From Acetobacter tropicalis (GTDB lineage Bacteria > Pseudomonadota > Alphaproteobacteria > Acetobacterales > Acetobacteraceae): DNA of 64,000 bases. The stretch covers positions 1 through 64,000 of the forward strand of contig NZ_LHZQ01000219.1 of NCBI RefSeq assembly GCF_001580915.1. The letters run 5' to 3'. Both the position numbers and the translations under genes were made by a program. The notes under the pieces were generated by a model. It searched no databases. It was given only the letters and a program-made list of their open reading frames with translations, and had not been told where the DNA came from. Positions 45,100 to 55,070 of the stretch are shown here, one piece after another. How positions within the stretch are numbered: the stretch's first letter is position 1; each line of letters opens with the position of its first letter.

Positions 45100-45136
45100 T
45101 TTGCGCGTACCCCTGCCTTTGTGCGGAGGGCGTGCC

Positions 45137-45640
45137 ATGTCTGATGCCCGGACAGTCCGCACTGGCCGTTTGGTGCTCCAGCCAGTTACCTGGCGTGACA
45201 TGGAAGATATGGTTCGCCTCAAGGCCGATGGCGGTGCTTTTGGCCAGATGCTGGGCGGGGTTTGTACCCGTCAACAAGCTGAACGCGATATGGCGGATGA
45301 TATTGCGTTCTGGGCCTGTCATCGTGTGGGTATTTTCACCATCCATGAGCACGGCAAATTTGTGGGTATGACCGGCATTCATGACAGGCCGGACGGGCGC
45401 GGATTTGGGCTGAGGTTCGCCCTGTACCCATGGGCAAGCGGCAGAGGTATTGCGCGGGAAGCCGCCAACGCCGCTTTAAGCTTTACGCATAATGCGGGCA
45501 TTCGGCGTGTTATCGCCGTGGCCAAAGAGACCAATCTCCCTTCCCGTAGCATTCTGAAGGGAATCGGGATGCGTGAGTGTGAAACATTTCAGCGCGATGG
45601 CCAGACCATGGTGGTCTATGAGAGTATCCGGCCTTCCTGA
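45137..45640 (+). CDS. GNAT-family N-acetyltransferase
   Basis: 167 residues of the RimJ/RimL-like group: TGRLVLQPVTWRDMEDM at the N-terminus, the acetyl-CoA loop LYPWASGRGIAREAANAAL and NLPSRSILKGIGMRE at the C-terminus. The acceptor could be a ribosomal protein N-terminus or a small molecule. GGAGG stands seven bases before ATG 45137. Confidence 0.85.
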   Translation: MSDARTVRTGRLVLQPVTWRDMEDMVRLKADGGAFGQMLGGVCTRQQAERDMADDIAFWACHRVGIFTIHEHGKFVGMTGIHDRPDGRGFGLRFALYPWASGRGIAREAANAALSFTHNAGIRRVIAVAKETNLPSRSILKGIGMRECETFQRDGQTMVVYESIRPS

Positions 45641-45835
45641 AGAGATGACTTTAGGGCTGCGTTGAAAAGTCTCTCATGGTGTCTTTCTGGAAGGGTGTTT
45701 GCATCATCTTCCGCCAATATTTCGTCCTGTTAGTCTGAAATTGGAACCTCACATTTCCTTTTAGACTCAGGCAGTCACATTGTTTTTCTGCAAAATCAGT
45801 GAAGCGTTTTGAAGGTAAAGGGCAGCAGCGGCCAC

Positions 45836-46597
45836 TTATCGGGCGAAATCCGCATTGAGTTTGCGGGTCTGATCAATAATTGTTTGAGTTAGATGGCTCT
45901 GGTTCGAGGCAAGGCGCACATGAATCGTCATCAAATCCTGCGCGGAGGTGAGATGGATCACGTCTTTGATCGGGGTGTTGTTGGCTGTCAGCCGACTTTC
46001 CGTGCCGAATCCGACCGTCTGGGCTGGCGTTACAAAAGCGATATCCCTATCCCCTTCGCGGGTTATCTGGTCATCAGGGTATGGGCCGGTTGGAAAGCGG
46101 CTGGTGGGTTCTATGCCCTCCTGAATGACGGATTGCACAAAGGGTTGGTGTGTAGGGAAGGCGCGGGCAATGGTGCGGGCCACGTCAAAACGGCCGCTGG
46201 TTGTGCCGGACGTTGAGGAAACCTGAATGCCGGGGCCGCTGATTCTGACTTCCAATGTCGAGTCTGTTTGGGGAAAAGCATCAGGTTTGAGCATCAGAAA
46301 CGCGCCTGAAGACCCATATAATTCCAGACAATGCCAGCCTGCGGGCGCCACAGCCGCAAGGTCTTGCGAGGCATAAAGCGCCAGCCCTTTTGGAAGAGGC
46401 GCAGGCAAGGTGAAGTGCGAGAGTGTGGGCGCGGGAACAGGCCCTGTCTGCCCATTTGCCGGACACCCCTGAAAACGAGAGGCTGGTGAAGAGCCTGCTT
46501 CAGAGGGCAGAGGACACAGGAGCAAGATACCTGTCAGGGCCGCATAGGGCTGGAAGAATGCCCGCCTGTGTCCAAGGAATATGCGCAGAAAAATCAT
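45836..46597 (-). CDS. Exported protein of unknown function
   Basis: 253 residues. A signal peptide is likely (AALTGILLLCPLPSEAGS). The mature part begins with Pro-rich sequence and contains WHCLELYGSSGAFLMLKP and AQDLMTIHVRLASNQSHL, with beta-rich character. No family is recognised. It stands alone between an acetyltransferase gene and mlaC. Confidence 0.6.
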   Translation of the reverse strand: MIFLRIFLGHRRAFFQPYAALTGILLLCPLPSEAGSSPASRFQGCPANGQTGPVPAPTLSHFTLPAPLPKGLALYASQDLAAVAPAGWHCLELYGSSGAFLMLKPDAFPQTDSTLEVRISGPGIQVSSTSGTTSGRFDVARTIARAFPTHQPFVQSVIQEGIEPTSRFPTGPYPDDQITREGDRDIAFVTPAQTVGFGTESRLTANNTPIKDVIHLTSAQDLMTIHVRLASNQSHLTQTIIDQTRKLNADFAR

Positions 46598-46730
46598 GAT
46601 TGTGCCTTTTCCCGTCCAGTCCTGTCTCGCTCAGTTCTTTGTCATCGTGTGTCTTAAAAGAACGAAAGAGGAGAAGAGGTTCCTTCCGATGTGGAACGTT
46701 CAAAAAAGGGGAAGAGATGGCGCATAAAAA

Positions 46731-46757
46731 AAGCGCCACTCCAGAAGAGTGGCGCTT
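46731..46757 (-). terminator. Terminator of mlaA-mlaC
   Basis: AAGCGCCACT at 46731-46740 pairs perfectly with AGTGGCGCTT at 46748-46757, and on the minus strand seven T residues follow. A second small hairpin (TTCAACC/GGTTGAA, 46763-46782) precedes it. Confidence 0.88.
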
Positions 46758-46790
46758 GGTCATTCAACCGTAAAAGGTTGAAAAAGAGGC

Positions 46791-47411
46791 TTACTGCTGC
46801 GTGGCGGCGGTTGTGTGGTGTGCAATCTGGCGCTTCAGAGCGCCGATCAACGCATCTACGCTCCCCCCATTGCGGGCAATGTAGGAAGAGTAATCCTGCC
46901 GCTGCGTCAGGCGCAGGCTGGCACCTTCCCCAATTACGTCCACCACTTTGGAGGAGTTGTTCACAATCCACTGCATGGTTGCGGGGGGCTGCTGCGGGCG
47001 GAGAAGGGTGGCCTCAACGGCATCATCTTCACCAGATTTGGTCACGTTGCCAATGGTGAAGCTTACACCGCGGTAATCACCCAGTTTATCTGTAATGGCG
47101 TTCACCAGAACCTGGTGGAACAGGCCCAGATATTCTTTCTGCTGGGCAGGGGTGGCCGCTTTCCAGTAACGGCCAAGGCAATAGCGGCCAATGCCATCAA
47201 TATCCACGTTCTGCTGGATAAGCGGCATGACCCTTTCCTTTTTTTCAGAAAGAGAAACCGGGCTGTTCACAATTGCGACCAGCTTGTTGCCGAAATCCTG
47301 AATAAACAGGCGGGTATTCTGAGCTGCATGTGCGGGCAGGATAGAAAGGCTACCTGCACAGACCATGGCAAAGGCACCCAGAAGAAAGCGGCGGCCAGAG
47401 AGGAATGTCAT
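46791..47411 (-). CDS. mlaC: Phospholipid transport protein MlaC
   Basis: 206 residues with an export signal (SGRRFLLGAFAMVCAGSLSILPAHA; RRFLLG also resembles a Tat motif), then the Ttg2D/MlaC domain: RYCLGRYWKAATPAQQKEYLGLFHQVL, WIVNNSSKVVDVIGEGASLRLTQRQDYSS. MlaC ferries phospholipids between the outer-membrane MlaA complex and the inner-membrane MlaFEDB transporter. It begins eight bases after the mlaA stop. No mlaFED genes are in this window. Confidence 0.9.
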   Translation of the reverse strand: MTFLSGRRFLLGAFAMVCAGSLSILPAHAAQNTRLFIQDFGNKLVAIVNSPVSLSEKKERVMPLIQQNVDIDGIGRYCLGRYWKAATPAQQKEYLGLFHQVLVNAITDKLGDYRGVSFTIGNVTKSGEDDAVEATLLRPQQPPATMQWIVNNSSKVVDVIGEGASLRLTQRQDYSSYIARNGGSVDALIGALKRQIAHHTTAATQQ

Positions 47412-47418
47412 GTCAGTG

Positions 47419-48318
47419 CTACCCTTGTTGTTTATTTTTGACATGGTACCACAAAGGCACAGTCGCCCGGTGGTCGTTCTTGATAGCTTCAATCTGGGCT
47501 TTGCGCTGCTGCTGATACGCGCTGCGGATGGTGGCGTAGGGGTCCAGAGCATCACGTTGCAGTGCGTCCAGCTCATCCAGATGTTCTGAACGGCCGTGCA
47601 CAATGCCCATCATGTTATAGGCCCAGTTGAAGCTGATCAGCCCATATCCACGAGGTACATAGTTCCAAGGGGAAAGCCCCTGGTCAATCCCGTAACCAAT
47701 TCCGTCACGGATGGAGGAAGGTCCCATTGGCAGGAACAGGTAAGGGCCAGAGGGAATACCCCAGTTGGCCAGCGTCATCCCGCCATCATTATCATGATGA
47801 GGATATCCGGCCATTTTGGCGACATCAATCAGCCCGCCAAGGCCGACTGACATATTGATGCACCAGCGTACAAACGCATCCCCCGCACGGCGTGGCTTAC
47901 CTGCGCCAACATCGTTAAAGAAGACAGAGGGTTCGTTCATGGTGGTGATCATGTTGCCCAGTGAATTCCGCACAGGGCGGGGCACGGCCCATACATAGGC
48001 CTTGGCTACCGGCCGCAGCGCCCATTTATCGAACGTCATGGTCAGGTTGTAGACCTTGCGGTTCAGGGGCTCGTAGGGGTCATTCGCCTGTTTGTATTCG
48101 GCTAAAGCGTCGGGGTCTTTGGGGGGAGGCGTGCGGATGCTGCTGCACCCGGCCAGCGCCAGCAGGGAAACGGCAAGAAGAGAAGAGCGGGTGGAGAAAC
48201 GGCGATAAGCCGAAAAGCCTGCCCGGGTCTGACCATTCTGTGCCTGACCGCGAGGGCGGAGCCGCATACCGTTCCGTCCTGAATTCATTGCCGCCTTCAC
48301 CTTCACCCTGTGACGCAT
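47419..48318 (-). CDS. mlaA: Outer-membrane lipoprotein MlaA (VacJ)
   Basis: 299 residues. A lipobox LLALAGC is followed by SSIRTPPPKDPD and the VacJ domain: NDPYEPLNRKVYNLTMTFDKWALRPVAKAY, NEPSVFFNDVGAG, GGMTLANWGIPSGPYLFLPMGPSS. It removes misplaced phospholipids from the outer leaflet and hands them to MlaC. The start could be the first ATG or ATG at residue 11 or 18, as the residues before the lipobox helix are unusually many. Confidence 0.9.
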   Translation of the reverse strand: MRHRVKVKAAMNSGRNGMRLRPRGQAQNGQTRAGFSAYRRFSTRSSLLAVSLLALAGCSSIRTPPPKDPDALAEYKQANDPYEPLNRKVYNLTMTFDKWALRPVAKAYVWAVPRPVRNSLGNMITTMNEPSVFFNDVGAGKPRRAGDAFVRWCINMSVGLGGLIDVAKMAGYPHHDNDGGMTLANWGIPSGPYLFLPMGPSSIRDGIGYGIDQGLSPWNYVPRGYGLISFNWAYNMMGIVHGRSEHLDELDALQRDALDPYATIRSAYQQQRKAQIEAIKNDHRATVPLWYHVKNKQQG

Positions 48319-48567
48319 CCTTAATCTGACCTGACCGTATGGCAGGCCTATCCTGCCGCCTTGTCTACCACGAGAACGGCGCTACGCAATGCAGGGCTTC
48401 TCTGCGCGTGAGGCAGGGTAGAGGAAAAAAAGCGCCTCTCTGGCCCTTCGGTTCATCGCAAGGTGTGATTTTTTTGTTCTCTGTTGCCTGAATGCCGCAA
48501 TTATGGGGTTTCTCGCTCCATTATTAAGCGCGAGTGAGGGGATTCTATTGGGTGGCAGACGGCCAGT

Positions 48568-49395
48568 TTACAGGCCGCGTTCCCGTTTGATCAGATCCCA
48601 TGCCGCGTTAATGCGTGAAATACGGGCAGAAGCCTCCGCAATTTCGGCAGGTGTCGCATTGCGGGCAGACATCACATCCGGGTGATATTGGCGAACCAGC
48701 GTTTTCCAATGCGCGCGAATCTTGTCATTGGAGAGAGAGGCCTCTACCCCCATGATCACGTAAGCATCTTCTTCCGCCATGGCAGGGCGTGCGCGGCCCT
48801 GCTCCGCACGGTCCCATGCCCCCTTGCTTAACCCGAACAGGGCGTGAACCCGTTGCAGAAAGCGTGTTTCTTCTTTGGTTAAAGGTTCATCAGCGGCAAG
48901 GTCAGCGCGGGCAATGGTGAACAGAATCGCCAGCAGGTCTTCCAGCGGCTGTTTGTCATCAGCGTAAGCCTGCCCCAGTTCGCGGGCAAAGGCTTCATAA
49001 TCATCCGTGCGTTGACGGGCCATATCAAACAGCCGTCCCAACTCACGCATGTTTTCTGGCGGAACCCGAAAGCGTGCCTTGAAGGCGTTAATTTCACGCC
49101 GGTTCACGGGGGCGTCGCATTTGGCCAGCTTGGCGCACAGAATCACGCTGCTCAGGCCATAAAGCTGTTCTTTCTTACCCATGGCGGCGGCCAGTTTGGC
49201 CGCCATAAAGGTTGCCGCACCGTTGGGGTCCGGATGAGCACGGGCCGCCCAGCGGTCACTCCACCCTCCTGTGGGGGGCTGGAGCAAGGTGCCTTTATCC
49301 GCGGCATGCCCCAGAGCTGTGCCCAGAGCTGCTCCCACGGGGCCTCCCATAGCAAACCCGGCAACGCCACCAAAAATTTTACCCCAAATAGCCAT
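48568..49395 (-). CDS. DjlA-like co-chaperone (TerB plus J domain)
   Basis: 275 residues: an N-terminal glycine-rich membrane-like segment (KIFGGVAGFAMGGPVGAALGTALG), a central TerB-like helical domain (about 85-185) and a C-terminal J domain with the HPD motif in VRQYHPDVMSARN. DjlA-type proteins stimulate DnaK at the inner membrane. ATG 49395 is chosen because the hydrophobic segment then begins at the N-terminus; the site upstream is weak (GAAG). Confidence 0.82.
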   Translation of the reverse strand: MAIWGKIFGGVAGFAMGGPVGAALGTALGHAADKGTLLQPPTGGWSDRWAARAHPDPNGAATFMAAKLAAAMGKKEQLYGLSSVILCAKLAKCDAPVNRREINAFKARFRVPPENMRELGRLFDMARQRTDDYEAFARELGQAYADDKQPLEDLLAILFTIARADLAADEPLTKEETRFLQRVHALFGLSKGAWDRAEQGRARPAMAEEDAYVIMGVEASLSNDKIRAHWKTLVRQYHPDVMSARNATPAEIAEASARISRINAAWDLIKRERGL

Positions 49396-49646
49396 TCTGC
49401 TCGCTTCAACCATGTCTGCTGTGAGTACCATATGGTACCCGGTTTCAGCCTTGCAAACACCATAGCAAGCAGATGGCCTGCAAGAGAAGGCAATCTAGCG
49501 GCAACGCTGCCATGGCGATCTTTACGCAATAAGACGAGGAACAGGGCGAATGCCGCGAAAAAAGGGATCAGGCTTTTCTGGTCTGTATCAGCACAGAACT
49601 TTGGACATAGAAGAAAACACGAGAGGCTTTCTTCTGTGCAGGCCAT

Positions 49647-49958
49647 TTATGCTTTGGGGTCCGTCATGGAAATCAGGCGGCTTATGGCGTCCAGATACGC
49701 AATGTAGGCTTTGCGCCCTTTCTCTGTCAGGCTGAGCTGGGTGAGGGGGCGTCGTCCTGCAAAGCTTTTATTTTGCAGGATGTAGTCGGCTTCTTCCAGT
49801 TTTCTGAGATGCGTGGACAGATTGCCATCTGAAACCTGAAGATGCGCCTTGAGAGTTGTGAAATCTGCCGTGCCTGTTGATGCCAGAAAGGTCATGATAC
49901 CCAGCCGCACCCGCCCATGAATGGTTTCATCCAGGTCACGAATATCAAAGGAAAACAT
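49647..49958 (-). CDS. Winged-helix transcriptional regulator (PF13601-like)
   Basis: 103 residues, almost all DNA-binding domain: HGRVRLGIMTFLASTGTADFTTLKAHLQVSDGNLSTHLRKLEEADYILQ and then the wing KSFAGRRPLTQLSLTEKGRKAY. This small MarR/ArsR-like family usually accompanies membrane proteins. It starts six bases after the stop of the upstream membrane-protein gene on the same strand and probably controls it. The ligand is unknown. Confidence 0.85.
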   Translation of the reverse strand: MFSFDIRDLDETIHGRVRLGIMTFLASTGTADFTTLKAHLQVSDGNLSTHLRKLEEADYILQNKSFAGRRPLTQLSLTEKGRKAYIAYLDAISRLISMTDPKA

Positions 49959-49964
49959 GGGTTC

Positions 49965-50582
49965 TTAAGCAGTCGCGTTATGTTTGCGCATCAGAACACC
50001 GCCGGGCACCGCCAAAAGAAGCACGAGCAAACCGCCATAAAGCAGGAAAAGATATGGGCTGTTGATGAAAATTGCAGACAGAAGAGCCCCAATGAAAGAG
50101 GAAGCGGCAACAATTTGCAGCCACTTCTGGCCGGAAATCAAGGCTGCAACTAACCAGCCTGTGCCGTAAAGCCCCAGAATGAGCGAGGGAAACAGCGCCC
50201 AGACCAGCGTTGTCTGGCATCGCCACATGATAAGCAGCCCGGCAAGGAAAACCGTAAGAATGCACCAGCCAATGGATTGCCAGACCTGTGCCATGGCCTG
50301 ATTCATGAAGGAGGCTGCACCTGTAAAGGATGTTGTCCGTGCAAGAATGAAAATACAAGCGCAGTGAACCGCCATTGCCACACCATAAATCCATATGATG
50401 GCATCTGGTCCAAAACCTAAAAGGTGCAGGGAGGCTGCCCAAGCGACAGCGGAAGCAACACCAAAAATCAGGCCTCCTGCAAGAAGGAAAGGGCCAAAGG
50501 TAAGGGGCGTATGCTGTCCGGCTTCAGCAAGTGCACGCAGAAAACTGATGTCCTGTTGCAGAGAGTGATTGTCTTGGATCAT
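49965..50582 (-). CDS. Multipass membrane protein paired with the winged-helix regulator
   Basis: About 205 residues with five to six transmembrane helices (for example FGPFLLAGGLIFGVASAVAWAAS, CILTVFLAGLLIMW, YLFLLYGGLLVLLLAVPGGVL). The N-terminal part, QQDISFLRALAEAGQ, is cytosolic. ATG 50582 is preferred; an ATG at 50639 is possible. The function is unknown. Adjacent winged-helix regulators of this family typically control such a membrane gene. Confidence 0.7.
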   Translation of the reverse strand: MIQDNHSLQQDISFLRALAEAGQHTPLTFGPFLLAGGLIFGVASAVAWAASLHLLGFGPDAIIWIYGVAMAVHCACIFILARTTSFTGAASFMNQAMAQVWQSIGWCILTVFLAGLLIMWRCQTTLVWALFPSLILGLYGTGWLVAALISGQKWLQIVAASSFIGALLSAIFINSPYLFLLYGGLLVLLLAVPGGVLMRKHNATA

Positions 50583-50639
50583 GGCGCATCTCACAAGGGA
50601 GCGGAAGGGAATGGCTGTCAGTAACCATGGACAGAGCAT

Positions 50640-51031
50640 AGGAAATTAACTTTGAAATTAAAAGTAAAATTTTATGCAAAGTTTGAGAGATGAGTCGTTG
50701 GTTTAATCGGGGCACTCAGAAAGTGGGCGCCCAACGTAGGAAGATGATAAGGAGGAGGGAATGCAGGGAAGAAATACCGTGCTCGTGGGGATGCCGGACG
50801 GTAGTTTCTCACCTAGTCAGAGGTCATTTCAAAAATTATCCGACGAAAATTGATGTTTTTTTATTGCAGAATGTGTTGTCTTTAATATCATCGTAGTGTG
50901 GGCGCAAAATGATACTTTAAACTCTAAAGCGTTTTGATAATTCTCACCCCAGACTTTTGAAACTGCAATCTCAGTGTATGGCGGTCTTTGAATAATCCGT
51001 TATAGTGGAATGGAAAATTGATAAAAAACCA
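50640..51031. other. AT-rich intergenic region
   Basis: About 390 bp. No gene, tRNA or strong hairpin was identified; a 68-codon plus-strand frame lacks support. It probably carries the promoter of the leftward membrane-protein/regulator pair. Confidence 0.4.
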
Positions 51032-51307
51032 TCAGGGATCGTAATTTTTTTGAATGGTATGAGGAGGAGTGTCATCTTGCCTCTCCATGACTTTTTTGCG
51101 TAACCAGTTGAGAGCATGAACCCTTAAGGCAGAAGCCAGAGAGTGCGGAGGAAGGCGTTCTGAATCCACCTGTGCAACCAGAGCCGGAAGAGGCCGTTGG
51201 GTTGCCTGTGCCATTTCCTCCAGAACCTGCCAGAACTCCTGTTCCAGTGCCACGCTTGTATCGTGTCCGGAAAGGATAAGGCTACGTTTGCGTAAATGCA
51301 AACTCAT
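51032..51307 (-). CDS. Ribbon-helix-helix domain protein
   Basis: 91 residues: SLHLRKRSLILSGHDTSVALEQEFWQVLEEMA is the strand-helix core of the RHH_4 family, followed by LASALRVHALNWLRKKV. The small protein is likely to bind DNA as a dimer. ATG 51307 overlaps the queG stop, so its translation is coupled to queG. Its target is unknown. Confidence 0.8.
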   Translation of the reverse strand: MSLHLRKRSLILSGHDTSVALEQEFWQVLEEMAQATQRPLPALVAQVDSERLPPHSLASALRVHALNWLRKKVMERQDDTPPHTIQKNYDP

Positions 51308-52443
51308 GGCTGGTGTTCTTTCAGGCGGAGGGTGGCCCATTGGGCGGCGTCCGTAACGACCGGATCAGGGTCTGTCAGCAAATTTTCGGCGTGGGGTAAC
51401 AGGGAAGGGGTGTGGCTGTTGCCAATAGCAATCAGCACGTTGCGCACAAAGCGGTTACGGCCAATACGTTTGATGGGAGAACCGGAAAACATCTGACGGA
51501 ACGCCGTATCATCCAGTTGGCTCAAGGTGGTCAGCTCTGGTGCAATCAGGTCTGCCCGGGGATGCAGTTTGATCTGGCGGGAGGTCTGGGCAAAGCGGTT
51601 CCAGGGGCAGACGGCCAGACAATCATCACACCCATAAATATGTGTGCCAATGGCAGGGCGCAAAGCATGCGGTATTGGGCCGGAATGCTCAATGGTCAGG
51701 TAGGAAATGCAGCGCCGTGCATCCATTTTGTATGGTTCTGGAAAGGCCTGTGTGGGGCAGGCGGTCAGGCAGCGGGTGCAACTCCCGCAGCTTCCGCCCG
51801 AAGGTGCGGAGGGCGGAAGCTCTAGGGTAGTATAAATCTCACCCAGGAAAAGCCAGCTTCCATGCGCGCGGGAAACAAGGTTGGTGTGTTTGCCTTGCCA
51901 CCCTAATCCTGCCTTTTCTGCTAAAGGTTTTTCGGAAACAGGCGCGGTATCGACAAAGACCTTCACCTGGGGCGTTTCCAAGGCTGGATGTGCCTGTGTG
52001 GGGACTTCCAGCGCAGTCCGTCCTTCCTTGACCACAAACTGGGCTAGGTGTTTCAGCATGCCTTTTATCAGGTCATGGTAATCGCGGTGGCGGGCATAGA
52101 CGGAAATGTTGCCGCGATCTGGCTGGCGCAGGGTTGCCAGAGCATCGTCCTCTGGGGCGTAGGACACGCCGAGAGCAATCACACTGCGAGCTTCTGGCCA
52201 TAAATCCTGCGGATGCGTACGCTGCTCCGTGCGCTTCGCAAGCCAGTCCATTTCCCCTTGATAGCCATTGGCCAGAAAATCGGTCAGCCGGTCGCGTACC
52301 TCCGGTCCCAGATGTGCAGGGCAAAAGCCAATGGCATCAAACCCTAGCGTCAGCGCTTTGTCCCGAATACGGGTGGCGAGTTTCTCCATGTGGGCGGAGG
52401 GCTGGGAAGAAGAGGTGTGTGGGTCAGGCAAGAGAGGTGCCAC
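51304..52443 (-). CDS. queG: Epoxyqueuosine reductase QueG
   Basis: 379 residues from GTG 52443, or 361 from ATG 52389; neither has a strong ribosome-binding site. The N-terminal cobalamin-binding part includes GFCPA and FLANGYQGEMDWLAKR. Two 4Fe-4S motifs follow: CGSCTRCLTACPTQAF and CDDCLAVCPWN. A HEAT-like tail ends the protein. QueG makes queuosine from epoxyqueuosine in tRNA, the last step of the pathway begun by the nearby tgt and queA genes. Confidence 0.93.
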   Translation of the reverse strand: MAPLLPDPHTSSSQPSAHMEKLATRIRDKALTLGFDAIGFCPAHLGPEVRDRLTDFLANGYQGEMDWLAKRTEQRTHPQDLWPEARSVIALGVSYAPEDDALATLRQPDRGNISVYARHRDYHDLIKGMLKHLAQFVVKEGRTALEVPTQAHPALETPQVKVFVDTAPVSEKPLAEKAGLGWQGKHTNLVSRAHGSWLFLGEIYTTLELPPSAPSGGSCGSCTRCLTACPTQAFPEPYKMDARRCISYLTIEHSGPIPHALRPAIGTHIYGCDDCLAVCPWNRFAQTSRQIKLHPRADLIAPELTTLSQLDDTAFRQMFSGSPIKRIGRNRFVRNVLIAIGNSHTPSLLPHAENLLTDPDPVVTDAAQWATLRLKEHQP

Positions 52444-52571
52444 TGTATGCCAAACCTGTTTGGGCTTGCACTGAGAAAAAGGGAGGTGCGGATGCTAAGG
52501 CAAGATGAGCCGCAGGGAGTGCGGCCCATAAGAGAGAGCATTTCCGTATCCTGTAAACGAAGGGAAAAGTC

Positions 52572-53732
52572 TCAAGAAACGGATGGGATGACCGGTTGTG
52601 GCATTTCATCTTCTGTCCAGTCTTCTGCGGCCCATTCAGCCCGAAGCTGTGTAGCCAGCGTTTCCAGTCGGCCTTCCAGAATGGCTTGGCGTATCTGGCG
52701 CATCAGCCGCTGATAATAGGCGATATTATGCCATGTCAGCAGCATGGGGCCCAGAATTTCATTCGCACGGAATAGATGATGCAGATAGGCGCGGCTGTGG
52801 CGTGAACAGGCCAGACAGTCACAATGTGGAGAAATGGGCCGTGCATCGCCAGCGTGGCGGGCGTTGCGTAAATTCAGGGTGCCACGTTCTGTATAAGCGC
52901 GGGCTGTACGGCCGGCACGGGTGGGCATGACGCAGTCAAACATGTCCACGCCGCGCATCACGCTGCCCAGCAGATCATCAGGCGTGCCAACGCCCATCAG
53001 GTAGTGGGGCGCATTTTGCGGCATAAGCGGAACGGTGGTGTCCAGTGTGGCGAACATCAATTCCTGCCCTTCGCCAACGGCAAGGCCGCCAATGGCGTAG
53101 CCTTCAAACCCGATGTCGGTCAGGGCTTTCACGCTTTCAGCCCGCAGGTTTGTTTCTGTGCCGCCCTGCACAATGCCAAACTGACCGTAGCCCTCGCGGT
53201 GCACAAAAGCCTCGCGGGAGCGTGCTGCCCAGCGCATGGACAGGCGCATGGATTTGGCAATGATTTCTGGCGGCGCAGGCAGGGCCGGGCATTCATCAAA
53301 ACACATGGTGATGGTGGCATCCAGCGCGTGCTGGATGTCGGTCGAGCTTTCCGGAGTCAGACGATGCGTTGAACCGTCAATATGGGATTTGAAGGTGACG
53401 CCATCCTGATCCAGTTTGCGCAACGCCCCCAGAGACATGACCTGAAAGCCGCCAGAATCCGTGAGAATCGGGCCGGACCAGTCCATGAATTTGTGCAGGC
53501 CACCCAGTTGCCGCACCCGCTCCGCGCCCGGGCGCAGCATCAGATGGTAGGTGTTGCCCAGCACAATGCCCGCGCCGGTGGATCGCACAGCATCCATGGT
53601 CATGGCTTTTACGGTGCCCACAGTGCCCACGGGCATGAAGGTGGGGGTGGCAACGGGGCCGTGAGCAGTGTGCAGGGTACCAGCGCGGGCGTTGCCGTCC
53701 GTGCTCTCGCAGGTCCAGTTGAAACGGGTCAT
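52572..53732 (-). CDS. tgt: tRNA-guanine transglycosylase
   Basis: 386 residues. Catalytic and substrate motifs: [21 protein letters not shown], and [16 protein letters not shown] with the nucleophilic Asp. Zinc ligands are in [18 protein letters not shown] and the later His of LLTWHN. It exchanges guanine-34 for preQ1 in tRNAs with GUN anticodons, such as the tRNA-Asp(GTC) in this window. The start overlaps the queA end as ATGA. Confidence 0.96.
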   Translation of the reverse strand: MTRFNWTCESTDGNARAGTLHTAHGPVATPTFMPVGTVGTVKAMTMDAVRSTGAGIVLGNTYHLMLRPGAERVRQLGGLHKFMDWSGPILTDSGGFQVMSLGALRKLDQDGVTFKSHIDGSTHRLTPESSTDIQHALDATITMCFDECPALPAPPEIIAKSMRLSMRWAARSREAFVHREGYGQFGIVQGGTETNLRAESVKALTDIGFEGYAIGGLAVGEGQELMFATLDTTVPLMPQNAPHYLMGVGTPDDLLGSVMRGVDMFDCVMPTRAGRTARAYTERGTLNLRNARHAGDARPISPHCDCLACSRHSRAYLHHLFRANEILGPMLLTWHNIAYYQRLMRQIRQAILEGRLETLATQLRAEWAAEDWTEDEMPQPVIPSVS

Positions 53733-54844
53733 GAAAGGGCTCCGGCCGCACCTGTGGGGTGGGCAGTGGTCTGATGAGAAATGCGGTGGGTATCAATGGG
53801 GTTGGCGCACCGCAGCAGGCAGGCATCTCCGTAGGAATAGAAGCGGTAGCCAGAGTGTACAGCGTGGGCATAGGCCGCACGCATGCGCTCTGTTCCGGCA
53901 AAGGCGCTGACCAGCATGAACAGGGTGGAGCGCGGCAGATGAAAATTGGTCATCAGCATGTCCACCGCCCGGAATTTGTAGCCGGGCCGAATGAAAATGG
54001 AGGTTTCAGCGTCAAACGGATGCACACGGCCTGTTTCATCCGCAGCGCTTTCCAGAAGGCGCAGGCTTGTGGTGCCGACAGCAACAATACGGCCACCCGC
54101 CTGCCGTACGGCGTTGATACGCTCTGCTGTTTCTTGCGTGATGATCCCGCGTTCAGCATGCATGTGGTGTTTGGAGATATCGTTCTCCCGCACGGGCAGG
54201 AAGGTGCCGGCACCCACATGCAAAGTAAGCGTGCAGCGTTCAGCTCCGGTCGCGTCCACTGCTTCCAGCAGGGAGGGCGTAAAGTGCAGTCCCGCCGTGG
54301 GGGCGGCCACAGCCCCTTTATGCTCGGCAAAAATGGTGGCGTAGTCTTTGTCGTCCTGCGCCGTCGGGCCATGTGGGCGGTGAATGTAGGGTGGAAGCGC
54401 CAAAGCCCCGACATCTTTCAGGAACGCATCAAAGGCGCTGCCTTCTGCTGAGAACCGGAGCACGGCTCCGCCACCCTCTTCCCGCGCCAGAACCTCGGCA
54501 GTGTGGGGGCTGCCGGTAAATGTCAGGGTATCGCCCACCCGCAGGCGGCGCGCATTGCGGACCAGCACATGCCATGTGCCATCGGCCAGAATACGGTCCA
54601 GCGTGATGCCGATACGGGCTTCCCCACGCAGGGCGTGCAACTGGGCGCGGATAACGGCTGTATCGTTTGCGACCAGCAGATCATCCGCGCGCAGCAGGGA
54701 GGGGAGATCAGACACATGCCGGTCATGGAACGGGCCGTCTTGCGGCACATCCAGCAGGCGGGCGCTCTCCCGTGGTCTGGCAGGTTCCTGCGCGATCAGG
54801 GTTTCGGGCAGGTGGAAATCAAAATCTTCGGTACGGTCGCTCAT
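53729..54844 (-). CDS. queA: S-adenosylmethionine:tRNA ribosyltransferase-isomerase QueA
   Basis: 371 residues. Motifs: [25 protein letters not shown] at the N-terminus, [29 protein letters not shown] and [22 protein letters not shown]. It transfers the ribosyl part of SAM to preQ1 in tRNA to form epoxyqueuosine. It is first in a queA-tgt operon. The C-terminal tail after CLLRC is extended and low in complexity. Confidence 0.96.
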   Translation of the reverse strand: MSDRTEDFDFHLPETLIAQEPARPRESARLLDVPQDGPFHDRHVSDLPSLLRADDLLVANDTAVIRAQLHALRGEARIGITLDRILADGTWHVLVRNARRLRVGDTLTFTGSPHTAEVLAREEGGGAVLRFSAEGSAFDAFLKDVGALALPPYIHRPHGPTAQDDKDYATIFAEHKGAVAAPTAGLHFTPSLLEAVDATGAERCTLTLHVGAGTFLPVRENDISKHHMHAERGIITQETAERINAVRQAGGRIVAVGTTSLRLLESAADETGRVHPFDAETSIFIRPGYKFRAVDMLMTNFHLPRSTLFMLVSAFAGTERMRAAYAHAVHSGYRFYSYGDACLLRCANPIDTHRISHQTTAHPTGAAGALS

Positions 54845-55070
54845 GGCCCGATGGGTTTACGCAATAGGCAGCGCCTGCGCCAGAGGGCAGATGGATGGAA
54901 AACTGAACCTTGTGAGCACTGATGCGTCTGGCCCACAGGGAAGAGGGCAGAAGGCGGCAGCAGGGTTTTGCAAAAGATGGCATGGGTGGTACGCCTCATC
55001 CTGTCTTGAAGTGCGAGCAGGCGAGGTTCAAAGTCCACTCCTGTTTGTATGAGAAAATTTGGAGAAGAGA

